Below, piece by piece: positions 23,161 through 33,403 of a DNA stretch of 64,000 bases. The notes beneath the pieces were generated by a model. That model worked only from the letters and a program-made list of their open reading frames with translations. It did no database searches and was not told where the DNA came from. The stretch covers positions 70,962-134,961 of the forward strand of contig MU619300.1 in the NCBI GenBank assembly GCA_025201805.1. Direction: 5' to 3'. Made by a program: the position numbers and the translations under genes. The DNA is from Parasitella parasitica (Eukaryota > Mucoromycota > Mucoromycetes > Mucorales > Mucoraceae). Numbering within the stretch: the stretch's first letter is position 1; each line of letters opens with the position of its first letter.

Positions 23161-24210
23161 TAAAATGCACAATGTCGTGGATTCCATTACTCACCTCGTA
23201 CATGCGGCAATTTTATTCGTGAACTACTATTTGCGTCGTTTGTTGGAAGAGAAGAACATTCCACCGTTGGCCCCAAACTACTTGTAAAATTGCTTTGCGT
23301 TATTTGCATATCAAGGCAAAAATGCTCCTACCTTACGTCAAGCAAACAGTAGCTGATTTCAAGAGTTCCTGAGTGGCCCAATGATTTGGACGAATTTTTA
23401 AAAAGACACAACACAGTGCTATCTCAATTGTGTCAATATTATGCCAATATGAAAAAGACATTGCCAATTATGTTGCAAAAATTTATGAATCCGTGACAAT
23501 CAAGCACTTTACTCATTTAATATCAATACTAGTGGTGATTCCTCTATAGATATTTTATTGAAAAATAGAAAAGCTCTTGCTTGTTTTGTTTACCAAGTAA
23601 AGATTGAAAGAGCATCTTGGCCACCATCGGTGGAAAAAACAGTTACAACAACAGATGGTGTACATTGATTGCTCAATCATTGGAACGAAGCTGGTGGAGG
23701 CTTTCCTATCCCTACAGACCCAAACTTATATGCACGATCACATCAATTTTCGGGATGGATTCGCCGGATTCAAGGAAAAGTACAAGAGGAGCCGTATATA
23801 ATGGAGAATGTGCAACTAAAGTTTGCCTCAAAGAGTTTCTCTACAGAAAATTGCCAATTGCTGTCAACAAAAAGAATGTTGCAAGATTCTGCTGTCGGCT
23901 GTCGTGTTGGACCCGTGAAAAGTTTTGAGGAGGCGATATTCAAAAAAGCCTTCAACAGCAGAGACCGCTTGATATTGTTTTCAATAGATGAATACATGAG
24001 AAGTCAAGTAAGCAATGTATACATGCAAAAGAAACTCCATGATGCCTATAATCAAGCCGGATCAACTGTTCATTCTATTTTATATTGTCCTAGTTGCAAA
24101 ATTTACCAACAGCTCAACAACAAAGCATGAAAAATCTCTTTGCTGGCAATTGAACAAGTACTTTATCACAATAGAATGTATTTACGGTCGTTTGATTTTA
24201 TCATATACTC
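23161..24210 (+). pseudogene. Decayed Fanzor/TnpB-like RNA-guided nuclease gene
   Basis: Broken plus-strand frames follow one another: ITHLVHAAILFVNYYLRRLL (about 23180-23240), NCFALFAYQ after a stop, DIANYVAKIYESVTIKHF after a shift, then an open stretch 23669-24130. The latter ends with FSIDEYMRSQVSNVYMQKKL, then YCPSCKIYQQLNNKA, then a stop. The layout equals the TnpB/Fanzor C-terminus: DEY-(K/R/M)TS-xx-CxxC, then CxxC-xxYWQRD(V)NA. Here the first Cys pair is Ser/Tyr, while the second (24086-24097) survives. The QRD catalytic Asp is Asn, and a TGA follows where NAARN would continue; the sequence after it (KISLLAIEQVL) still fits the family end. Family assignment is from motif memory. The gene is clearly dead. 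Confidence 0.6.
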
Positions 24211-25039
24211 ATTGTAAGTGCACGCGATACCTGTTCTGATATATATGTTTACGAAAATTGATTTACGCATGACATATTTTAGAGCTTATTATATGACAAC
24301 TGGATAGATTTCCAGAATCGAATATCTATTTTGAGGAACTCGCTTGCTGTAAAATCATTGGTGGCTATACAGAAAACTCGAACCAAGGGACACTTGAGGT
24401 TGATTAACACCCATCTAATCTTTTGTTTCTCTTCCACTCCAAAAGGAAACCGAGTGCAAATTGAATTAGGACACATGCAAAATTATGTAGATAATTGAAG
24501 TTATGGCATTTCAAAAGCAAACTGGGATTTATCGAAGTTACCAATGAAAACAGAGGTGATGATATCATTTTTGTAACCATGGTAGCGTCCCACAAACGTG
24601 GAGATTTGGCAGAAAACTGACGTATTATGATACACAGAATTCTAATACAGTGGCATTAAATGGCGATCTTTACCAAACTAGTGCGACGCACAATTACCAC
24701 TATGAGGTAAATACTTCCATTTTAAACATAATCTGTCAAATAAATAAGACATTGTAGACTCAAAATTCTGTTTGCTGAACTGCCAATTACGAATGGAAAA
24801 TTAAAGCCTTCGACCAGCGTTCTTCAACGTGTAACATGACGTATAAGAAAGAAGCGAAGTTTCAGTTTTTTCGCAGTGTATCGACGATATATACCCAATA
24901 TAAATGCACTTCTCCGTCTAAACCTTAAAAAAAGGAAGCCTCATTCGGAAAAAATTCAAAAACCGTTTGGAAGACATTTATAAATGCACTGGTTGTTCAT
25001 AAACTTTCATCAAACTTTCTTTCTCTTTTAATTCGCAAA
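24211..25039. other. Intergenic upstream of amino-acid transporter
   Basis: About 0.83 kb, AT-rich, without recognisable genes. It includes the 5' region of the transporter: GATATATACCCAATATAAATG near 24887-24907 and TTATAAATG near 24978 are TATA-like, and the leader (25010-25039) is pyrimidine-rich. Confidence 0.4.
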
Positions 25040-26842
25040 ATGTCCAACGAAAACATTAGAGGTACAGCCGATCTCTCAAAAATTCGTAGCAAATCGTACG
25101 ACCTTCCAAGACTTAGACCCACAAGTGGGGCCCGTCAAGCCAGCCATGCTCATTTTGCTGACATTATCGAAGACGAAGGCGCTCCTACTTCTCGTCCCAA
25201 CTCTGAAGCTATCACTACTATGCCCAATCACATCCTCCGCCCTCATTTCGACGAATCTAACAGAGTTAATTCCACTGGTAATGTACGCATAGCGCCCAGA
25301 CCCAAAATTTCAAGCAGAACCACTTCATTTGCCTCTGTTGCTGCCAAAAGAAAGTCTATAGCTAGAACTATTTCCTCTCTTTCTTTGTATAGCAATTTCG
25401 CAGGCGAACGTTTAGATGACAACTATCGGGGTCCTGGATCACGTCGCAATAGCCTCGCAGACGCAGAGAAAAGACAAAGCTACATCTCGCAAAAATCTTC
25501 AATCCACAAGCATGAGGAATCTACTGTGGGCGACGAAATGGTGGAGGACATTGAAGATGCAGCGCCTAAGGCTTCTGTTGGGAAGGCCATGTTCATGTTT
25601 CTCAAAGCGTTCATTGGATCTGGGGTGCTATTTTTGCCTAAAGCGTAAGTTTATTGTGCTCGGGCGGGCGGAAAAATATGCGGGAAACTAACTCATTGTA
25701 GGTTTCAAAACGGTGGTCTAGCACTATCGATTGTATTGATGGTTGTCATTGCCGCTATTTGTTTCTTTGCTTTCCTGAGATTAGTGAATACGCAAAAAGT
25801 AATTGGTGGGTCTTATGGTGATATGGGAGGTCTGCTTTTTGGCCAACCCCTTCGTTTCACTGTCTTGTTCTTTATCGTTATCTCTCAAATTGGCTTTGTT
25901 TGCTCTTATTTCATCTTCGTATCCGGCAATCTTCTTAACGCTGTCAATGTGCTTTCAAATTGCACCGCCGGAATCGAGCAAAAATATTATGTTTGGATGC
26001 CCCTTGCTATTTTGATTCCACTTGCGTTGGTTAGACATATTGCAAAGTTATCTTTTACTGCCATTATTGCGGACGTCTTTATCTTGTTTGGCCTAGTTTG
26101 CATCATTTACTTTACTGCTGATCAATTGGCTCATAGTGGCGTTGGTCCCAACGTTGCGGCTGTCAACCCTGCCAACTTTGCCCTTATGATTGGTACTGCG
26201 ACATTCTCATTCGAAGGTATTGGTCTTATCATCCCCATTGTCGAATCTATGGAGCATCCTGAGAAATTCCCCTTTGTGCTCACTCTGGGCATGGCTATTG
26301 TTTGTGTTATTTATATTTTAATCGGAACCATCTCATATCTGGCATACGGTGATACTATACAATCTGCTGTCATTTACAATTTTCCTCCTGACAACAACCT
26401 CACTATCGCTGTTGAACTGCTGTATTCTTTGGCTATTTGCTTAACTGCCCCCTTGATGCTTTTCCCTGCTTTAAAAATTATCGAAAATGGACTTTTCCGT
26501 AAATTCAGATCCGGTAAGGATAGTCTTCGCGTAAAGTGGTCCAAAAATGTATATAGGACTGCCTTGTGCGTACTCTGTGCCGCTATTGCTTTTGGTATCG
26601 GTGGCGATAATCTGGATAAGTTTGTCTCGTTAGTTGGCTCTGTCGCTTGTGTTCCTTTGTGCTTCATCTTCCCTGGCATGTTCCATTATAAGATTAGTAA
26701 GTCAACTGTGGACAAAATCCTCGATTCTCTTTTGATGATCTTTGGTTTGGGCATCATGATTTATACTTTGTATGTTTCAATTGACTCCTTTATTAATCCT
26801 GTATCCACTGGCGAAGCACTTGCGCCTTATTGCCCTGCTTAA
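25040..26842 (+). CDS. Vacuolar amino-acid transporter, AVT3/AVT4 type
   Basis: Two exons (25040-25644, 25702-26842), 1746 nt, 581 residues. The first about 185 residues are hydrophilic, Ser/Arg-rich and probably cytosolic. The AAAP-family core then starts with ASVGKAMFMFLKAFIGSGVL, the typical first helix, and continues to FLPKAFQNGGL across the intron. About ten further hydrophobic segments follow, including TATFSFEGIGLIIPIVESME, the conserved Glu-Gly helix, and end near FGLGIMIYTLYVSIDSF. Length and N-terminal extension match fungal Avt3/Avt4, which export neutral amino acids from the vacuole. The TAA is followed by AT-rich 3' DNA. It is convergent with YHM2, 203 bp away. Substrate specificity cannot be read from sequence. 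Confidence 0.92.
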
Positions 26843-27045
26843 ATATCCTTTATATTTCCCCTTCTCCTAAATATGCATATATGTATGTTGGCGCTTTTGT
26901 ATTCATGCGAAATCAAGAAGCATTCTTTTTTTGTAAATATACCATATAAATAATGTAATCTTTTAATAAAATTTTTCAATCTTGAAACAATATACTCAAT
27001 TTCAGGCTAGATCCGTGCTATAAACAAATGGTTTTTATGGGACCT

Positions 27046-28128
27046 TTACAAGCGAGCACGGAAATAATCGCCCAGGGCCACCATCACCAAAGTTTGCCAA
27101 ATGCCAAGACCAATGCGAGGTACGACGCCTCTGTAGAAGCCTTTGAGGCCATTCTTGCTGTAAATATATTTGGTTGCAGAGCCGATCGTCATTTTCTCAG
27201 GGCGCCCTTCAGTCCTTAGCTGACTTTGCATTTCAACGCGAATAACTTCAAGTGGTTGATTCCAGCAAGACAACGCACCTGCAGCAATAGATGCCAAAGC
27301 TTTATCTATACCATCAGCTACACCTTTTTCTCCATGTCTTGCCTTTACAATGGCTTCCTGTGCAAATCTTGCAATGCCAAATCTAGAAGCCCAATTGGTA
27401 CATTGGCGAAGTGCAACTGCGTTTACACCTTTATTGATGCCTGCAAACCCCTCCCTTCTATAGATATCTGCTGCAATCTTAAAAGTAGACTCAGTGCCAG
27501 CTGATAGGAGTGTTAGGTGCGATGATTACTACTACTCATTTCACGTATATACCTGATTTTTGTCTAGTCACTTCAACAGTCTTCATAAATGTACAAAACC
27601 CCATGGTACTGTAAGCTTGAGCAATGCCACCACCCATCCCGCCAATAATACCAGCCTTTGATAGAGCATATCAATTATATAGGTTTATGCCTAGCAATAT
27701 TAACTTACCATAAATGGAGATGCACCAGCTACAGAAGCTCTGTACTCTAATTCTGAGGCAGTGAATAGTAACACAGCGCCTTTGGTACTTGCTTCAATCC
27801 AAGCCCATGGGATGAGGCCTTGGTAGAAGCCAAAAACACCACCACGACCATAAATGGCCTTTAATCCCTCCCACATAGGCTGTCCGCGGTTGGCTGCCAT
27901 TTGTGTCTTGATCACTTCAAAAGGCTGACCTAACGTTGAGGTCTCGAATAAATTCAAACCTGTTTTTGATTGGAATTCACACGTCTTGTAAATGCCAATT
28001 CACATACGCTAGTAAAGAGCCTACATACCTGCACCAAGCAGCAATGTTTGATATGAGATTGGCTTCTTTTCAGCAATAGTTTTGTTAGAGAGAGGAATCA
28101 CAGCAGTGGGTAACTTTGTAGTTGACAT
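27046..28128 (-). CDS. YHM2: Mitochondrial citrate/oxoglutarate carrier YHM2
   Basis: The start at 28128 gives [20 protein letters not shown]. Four exons follow, with introns near 27961-28027, 27648-27708 and 27503-27552. Key blocks are [91 protein letters not shown] and [17 protein letters not shown]. Diverged Px[D/E]xx[K/R] carrier signatures appear as QPFEVIK and QPLEVIR. The [13 protein letters not shown] and NKGVNA(V)A(L/I)RQ blocks are diagnostic of Yhm2, first found as a mitochondrial DNA-associated protein and later shown to exchange citrate for oxoglutarate. An inner-membrane location is expected, with no cleavable presequence. The stop is TAA at 27046-27048. Confidence 0.95.
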
Positions 28129-29085
28129 ACTGTTAAGGCCGAAATGGGGATTTACGAACTTGTTTGGAACAGAAAAGAAAAACAGAGATGATTTTTATAA
28201 CTAATTGAATTTATATGAGGTGACTTGAATGGTGCTTACTTCAAAGCATATCTTTTCCCTCGAGACATTTCACAACATGTGCAAAAAATCATGATAATAT
28301 TCATAAACTTGTACTTGAGGGGATAACGAGCAAACCAGATGCACTAGTGTATGTGGATGCTCTGTTCAGTGTTTTGTACTTCAAAGCAGAAATCCATACA
28401 TAATATGTGTTTGTTGTTACTGATGGCAATGTGCTCGGCTATATTTTCACATGTCAATTAAAAAAACATCCAGAATCTCACAATATTTATGAGCCCATAA
28501 ATAAAGTATTTACTATGTTGATATCAAGGCACAAGAAGAAGGCGTAAAACTTTGATGGGGGTGGTGTATTTCCTTCTTGACGTGTTCAATTCTCCAGAAC
28601 TAAATGGGCCGCTCAAACTCATAGTTTTTATTTAATGCCCTTTTTTTTAAATTGATACATTAGTCAAATATAGTGCAACATATTTTACAAACTCGCAGAA
28701 CACAGACTTTTTGTCGACCGGTTGAAAAAAGTAAATTTTCTTTAATCGCAGATCCTAAATGTGATGCCAGTAGGATATTTTTGGAAGTCTGCTTCAGATT
28801 TGCACGATCTTGCATTAATTTATGAATAAATGTATCTTTTAATAGCACGTTTCTAACATGAAACAAGGAAGGACATGCTCTACCTTATGCCAAGGCTTCA
28901 AAAACTAGAGTTTAAGGGCGGTTGCAATTCGACTAAGAAACATACAATATAGCAAGTTTTCCTGCTTTTGGATTTTCCTATTCAGGTTTGTACCTGTGCT
29001 TTCTCATTATACACAACACTGCTAATATAAATGGTGATATGGTAAAATAAAGAAAGAGATTTTATTGATTTATATACAAAAATAA
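28129..29085. other. Intergenic, AT-rich
   Basis: About 0.96 kb upstream of YHM2 (on the minus strand) and downstream of the small minus-strand gene. No protein family or RNA recognised. Short minus-strand frames such as 28660-28866 have no recognisable content. Confidence 0.45.
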
Positions 29086-29089
29086 ATAT

Positions 29090-29287
29090 TTAATGAAGTT
29101 TTGGGCATTGCTTGGCCTCTTCAGTGTTGGTTTGTATATTTCCATGTTCATCAATTGTCATGGCATGACCAGTTTCCTTTTGATGAATTTTGTTTGCTTG
29201 TTCAGCAACCTTCTTGCGTTCATCATCGGTAGTAACTTGATGAGTTTTTTCGACAAGTTCTTCGAGTTTGGCTCCTTGAGAATTCAT
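29090..29287 (-). CDS. Small hydrophilic protein of unknown function (65 aa)
   Basis: A single-exon frame, MNSQGAKLEELVEKTHQVTT followed by DDERKKVAEQANKIHQKETG, then HAMTIDEHGN; no Trp, no membrane segment, highly charged and probably helical. Gene-like context supports it: a strong TATA box on the minus strand (ATATATAAATAA, about 29340-29351) lies some 55 bp upstream of the ATG, and AATAAA-like signals follow the stop (about 29053-29088). The ETGHAMTIDE(H/Y)GN block reads like a conserved motif, but I cannot name a family. It could be a stress-induced small protein. Expression data would settle it. Confidence 0.55.
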   Translation of the reverse strand: MNSQGAKLEELVEKTHQVTTDDERKKVAEQANKIHQKETGHAMTIDEHGNIQTNTEEAKQCPKLH

Positions 29288-29356
29288 GTTTTATGTTGTA
29301 ACGTGTGTACCGAATACTTGAGGTCTTTTGAAAAGAGTCTTATTTATATATAAGGC

Positions 29357-30544
29357 TTGTTTATGCGATTTTTGTTTCATTATCTCATCGGTACTTTACT
29401 AGTGTGGGAGTCTGATCCGCCTCAAACCAAGCAAATGTTGACTATGACGATGTTTCTCGGCAAATATGATAGAATTTGCGACATTACTTTGTAGTCAGGA
29501 AGCTTGAAAATCTCTTACTTTATAATTTCACATTTGGAATAGCTAAATAAGTAAAAGTACCTAGCTTTTATTGTGATACATAGTCGATTACTCTCAAACT
29601 ATCCGTGAAAGACGGTGTTTTGCGTTTACAAAAAGGCTTGCCAACAGGGAGTAATTAATATGAAACCCATTAAGCCAGGATTTTCATATACCAACAATCA
29701 TTTCAATTGTCCCCACATGTTTCTAATGTGGAAGTTTGAAACGTCCTATTGCAGGGTACTCTCAAGCCTCATGGAACTGAGAAGAGCATCAATCTAAATG
29801 TTACTTGGCCCACACTTGCGGGTAGTAAAGTTGATCTACTTGATAATATGAATGTTGACCCTTCACAGTATCTCAATAGAAAGAAGGGGAAAGCAGAGAC
29901 TAGATCTGTTAACTGAAAGAAAAAAAAAAAGACAAGTTCTTTCAAGTTTTCGAAGGGACCTAAATGTTGGAAAGAAAGACATTTACACGCTTTGCCTGCC
30001 ATTAGAGGGCATTTGAAAACTCATTAAATCTGGTAGTCACCCTAGTCAAGAATTAACAAGTACTGGTATCTACTATTCGTGTCTAAACCGTGGAGCTAAT
30101 CAACAATCATCAATGCAAAAAAATTAAAAAAAACAAAACCAAATATAACAGAAGAAGAAGCAGAAGAGCTCAATGAACAATCAGAGCTTATTCTGATAGA
30201 GATGAAGAGACAGCCCAATTACCCACCATTGTAATTAAAAAATGTGGTTCGTATTGAATTGGTTTTTCTGTGATATGTATTTTGAGGAAGAGCTTCACAT
30301 CAGCAGGTCTTTTGAAAAAATTCGTGTCTTGACTGTATATGTCTTGCTTTCGACTTTTTACCAAACGTGCTATGAAACTCTCTGATAGGCCCAAATGAGC
30401 TCGGTGAAACTTATACATGAAATACAAGCTAAAGTCCGAAGTGGCAATTTAAATCGAATATGAAAAACATGATCATTGAGATAAAATTAAATGATTTATT
30501 AAGTAGTAGATTGTAATTATGGGTTGCTAAAAAGTATTAGAGAT
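29357..30544. other. Intergenic, possible decayed coding fragments
   Basis: About 1.2 kb with no intact gene. Short frames near 29615-29797, 29769-30002 and 30188-30427 have some protein-like composition (for example SCFKC-poor, Lys/Glu-rich segments around 30140-30230), but all are broken. No family was recognised; it may be a transposon remnant. Confidence 0.35.
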
Positions 30545-31658
30545 TTACTGAGGCGTGTTGGCTGGTTGAAGGACGGGCGTCTGGTAGCCGTGCATGGGAA
30601 CAGAAACCGAATTGGGATCATTTACAACATTCGCGGTATTCGCAGTATTTGCTGTATTGATGCCATTGGGATCATAAGTCTGTCCAGCTTGCATTGTGTG
30701 TGATATTCCAGGAGATAGTTGTTGTTGGCCCATGGAAGGAGAGACCATGTAGGGCTGCTGCAACATAGTAGCGTCTTGTCCATGCTGTGGTGTATGCTGA
30801 AAGACGGGAGAAGTAGCATACAATGGTTGGTTGGTGCCAGCAATGACATTGCTATCCTTGTAGTTGGGGTCAACTTGAGCCTTGTTTCTCTTACGACCGA
30901 TACCACAACATCCACGACGACCACCAGTACCAGTAGAAACATCTTTGTAGCTATTATCGTAGTAAGAATCCTTCTTGCGACCACAGCAAGTGCCACTAGA
31001 GTAGCAAAAGAAGGAAACAAGCAAGGAAAGAACTGCGCCAATGGTAATCCAAAGAGCATTACCAGCATGTGCATTCCAAGTGTTGTCTGCGCTTGTTATC
31101 TGCCTGATGCCAGATAGTACCAGCACAAGAGCCAAGATTAGAGCAACCAGCATGATCATGAAGTTGATGAACACAAGTGTGGACATGGAGTAACCCCATC
31201 CTCGTTTCTTCAAGCAGCAAATTGGAAGACTCATGAGCCAGAAAATGAAGCTCAAGCCGAGGGCAACGAACACCAAAATGAACAGACCTAAAAATAGGCC
31301 TTTTGTCATCCAACTGTTGGCTAGGTTGGGAACAAGATTGACAATGTTGGGCGTCTGGGCCCAGTTGTAAGCAGGAGTTGGCTGAGAGCAGCTTGATATA
31401 CCGCCATTGCCATCACCAGTGCAGTAATTCCTACCTGGAGTTAGACGAGCAAACAAACAAACAAACAAACAAGCTTGATTAGGCTTACCACAAACCAAGG
31501 TTGTACGACAGATTCTGCTGATTATTCCATGCCGAAACGTAGTAGATCTCAGTCAAGAATTGCCTATTAGACAGTTGGCCTATCATAATGAACAGTTCTA
31601 GTATAAAACTAAAGACCAAAAATAGGGAGCCTAATGCCGTAAAAGTAGGGAAACACAT
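30545..31658 (-). CDS. SUR7/PalI family four-pass membrane protein
   Basis: Two exons (31658-31489, 31430-30545), 1056 nt, 351 residues. The intron carries an AAAC tetranucleotide repeat and uses the second of two close acceptors, which restores WNYCTGDGNG. Topology: a first membrane helix FPTFTALGSLFLVFSFILEL; an extracellular loop with NYCTG...SSC, a Cys-containing pattern like Sur7/PalI proteins; then helices near GLFLGLFILVFVALGLSFIF, FINFMIMLVALILALVLV and ALWITIGAVLSLLVSFF. The cytosolic C-tail has a Cys/Gly-rich patch and a disordered Gln/Asn/Pro end with (TANTAN) repeats. The family includes eisosome Sur7 and the pH sensor PalI/Rim9; which branch applies is not clear. Confidence 0.85.
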
Positions 31659-32560
31659 TTGTTGACTGAATAAACAAACAAAAATAAAACAAAGAAATAG
31701 AGGTAGGCAGTAATGCTGATCTGAAGGGTTATATAACGTTGCATGAGACTGAAAGTCTCGGGGCATTACCATGGTGGTTATCCAATGAGACCAAAGACCA
31801 AAAAAGAAACCCTTGGTAACATGTATTGTTTATGTCATGATGAGAAACACAGTTAGAGTCTATTTGGGTGCAATCGAATGCATTATGGTGCGACGTACTG
31901 GTATCCATAATAATCTTTTGTTTCATATAGATACAGTGCTTCTGGTGAATTTTAGCCTTCTTTTTAAAGAAATTCATGGAGATTTCTGAAAGTGGAAAGG
32001 CAGTTTTTTCACCTTTTTAAAATATAATATGCACTAGAGTATACCATTAACGAGCAATCTCAATTTTGCTTACGCTTGAGTCATCGTCGCTCTTTGAGAA
32101 GTTTATCAATCACTGCCATTCATAAGGCAAACAATTCTATTGATTTTGATGAATGCACAACAAAAAACTTGGTGTTTTCAATATATAAAATTTAGAGTGT
32201 AATTCAATTATAAATACGCCCTGTTTCAACATTGAATGTCAATAAAGTTTTAACAATCAATACGCAGGATTTTGTATATAAAACTACTTATGATTCAAGA
32301 GAATTCGGGTGACAGTCAAGGTGAAACTATATAGATGCGCTGAAGAATAGATGCACTTTAATGGATCCAGAAAGGCGAGATTTACTTTACTGTATGCAGG
32401 AAACAAGCAGGCCATGGTGCATGCAAAGATGACAAGAACAAAAGCTATAAGACATTATGAAGTTCTAAGAAATAAACCAAACCTGCTTCCGTTCAAATCA
32501 TCAGAAGCGAAGTTAGCAAAGACCAGATAATGATCAGTGGCTTTATTATCACAAAGGCTT
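31659..32560. other. Intergenic upstream of SUR7-like gene
   Basis: About 0.9 kb, AT-rich. The first 300 bp should include the promoter of the minus-strand SUR7-like gene. No other gene was recognised. Confidence 0.4.
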
Positions 32561-32564
32561 CTCT

Positions 32565-32845
32565 TACAAACAAATCATCAAATCAATTGATAGTTTGGGA
32601 TCACTGAAAAGAACTCAATCACATCCATCGGCAATTCTTGATGAAAGGGCCTCTTCTTTGAAGAGCCTCTCTCTTTTTAGCTTGCTCTTGCAAACGCACC
32701 AAAACTGCTTAATGGGATTGAGCTTTGAAAGATAGACACATCTATATCCACGGCTTTCTGTAATGCTTTTGATACCTCCATTTATGTAAAGGAGGGGTTG
32801 TTGTTTTTGTCTATGGTCAAGCAAAATCATTAAAACCATTTTAAT
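32565..32845 (-). pseudogene. Tc1/mariner (DDE_3) transposase C-terminal fragment
   Basis: The minus frame contains ESRGYRCVYLSKLNPIKQFW followed by CVCKSKLKRERLFKEEALSS and RIADGCD. This is the end of the DDE_3 domain, where intact copies read RGY-xx-(V/L)-PPYSP-(D/E)LNPIE-xFW-xx(V/L)K. The PPYSP segment is shortened, the catalytic-region Glu of NPIE is Lys, and no upstream transposase domain is intact. It is a dead 3' remnant. Terminal inverted repeats were not found. Confidence 0.75.
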
Positions 32846-33403
32846 GTAAAGTTATGAATGTTTGCAAGATAGCTAATTGCAGATACAGTAATGTGTCTAA
32901 AACCTCTACTTTATTTACCGCCGTAGACATAAGAAGCGTGTTTGCCTTTATCCCTCTAATAACAGCTGCTTGAGTATACTGAGACACAATAAAGCAGATA
33001 TTTATTTTCTTTGCATTTTCTACAACTAAACAAATACATCAATTCGAGTGAACGCAACTCTTAATGTGCAGCAGGTAGCTCTTCGCACTTGGAATGTGAT
33101 GCTATCTTCCTACCATAGGAAATAATGACCTATGGCCCCAAAAGGTCAAGAGTCTCGTTTACAAGGGCAGTTTATGTTGTTGACATGAACATGATTACAG
33201 CAACAATTTCATTCAGGCAAATGATGGCATACAGCATAATGCCAACTCCTGCGCCACTTCGCGTTATTCTTGCATGAAAGGACCTTGCATTCAGCTTATC
33301 GTCACGCGATTTAAGACGCGATGTTTATTTATTTATAATCCAAAAAAGGATGTTTCATCGTTTTTCCCTCTTTCTTTCATCAAATAATTTTCACTGCCAA
33401 ACT
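32846..33403 (+). promoter_or_regulatory. Promoter region of R1-like gene with ACGCGA motifs
   Basis: The 560-bp region upstream of the ribonucleotide reductase homologue holds ACGCGA at 33304-33309 and 33316-33321, and the reverse-oriented TTCGCGTT at 33258-33265. These match the MCB/E2F core used by MBF- or E2F-type factors at S-phase and DNA-damage genes in fungi. A TTTATTTATTTATAA tract at about 33325-33339 may serve as TATA. Regulation by MBF is inference. Confidence 0.6.
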
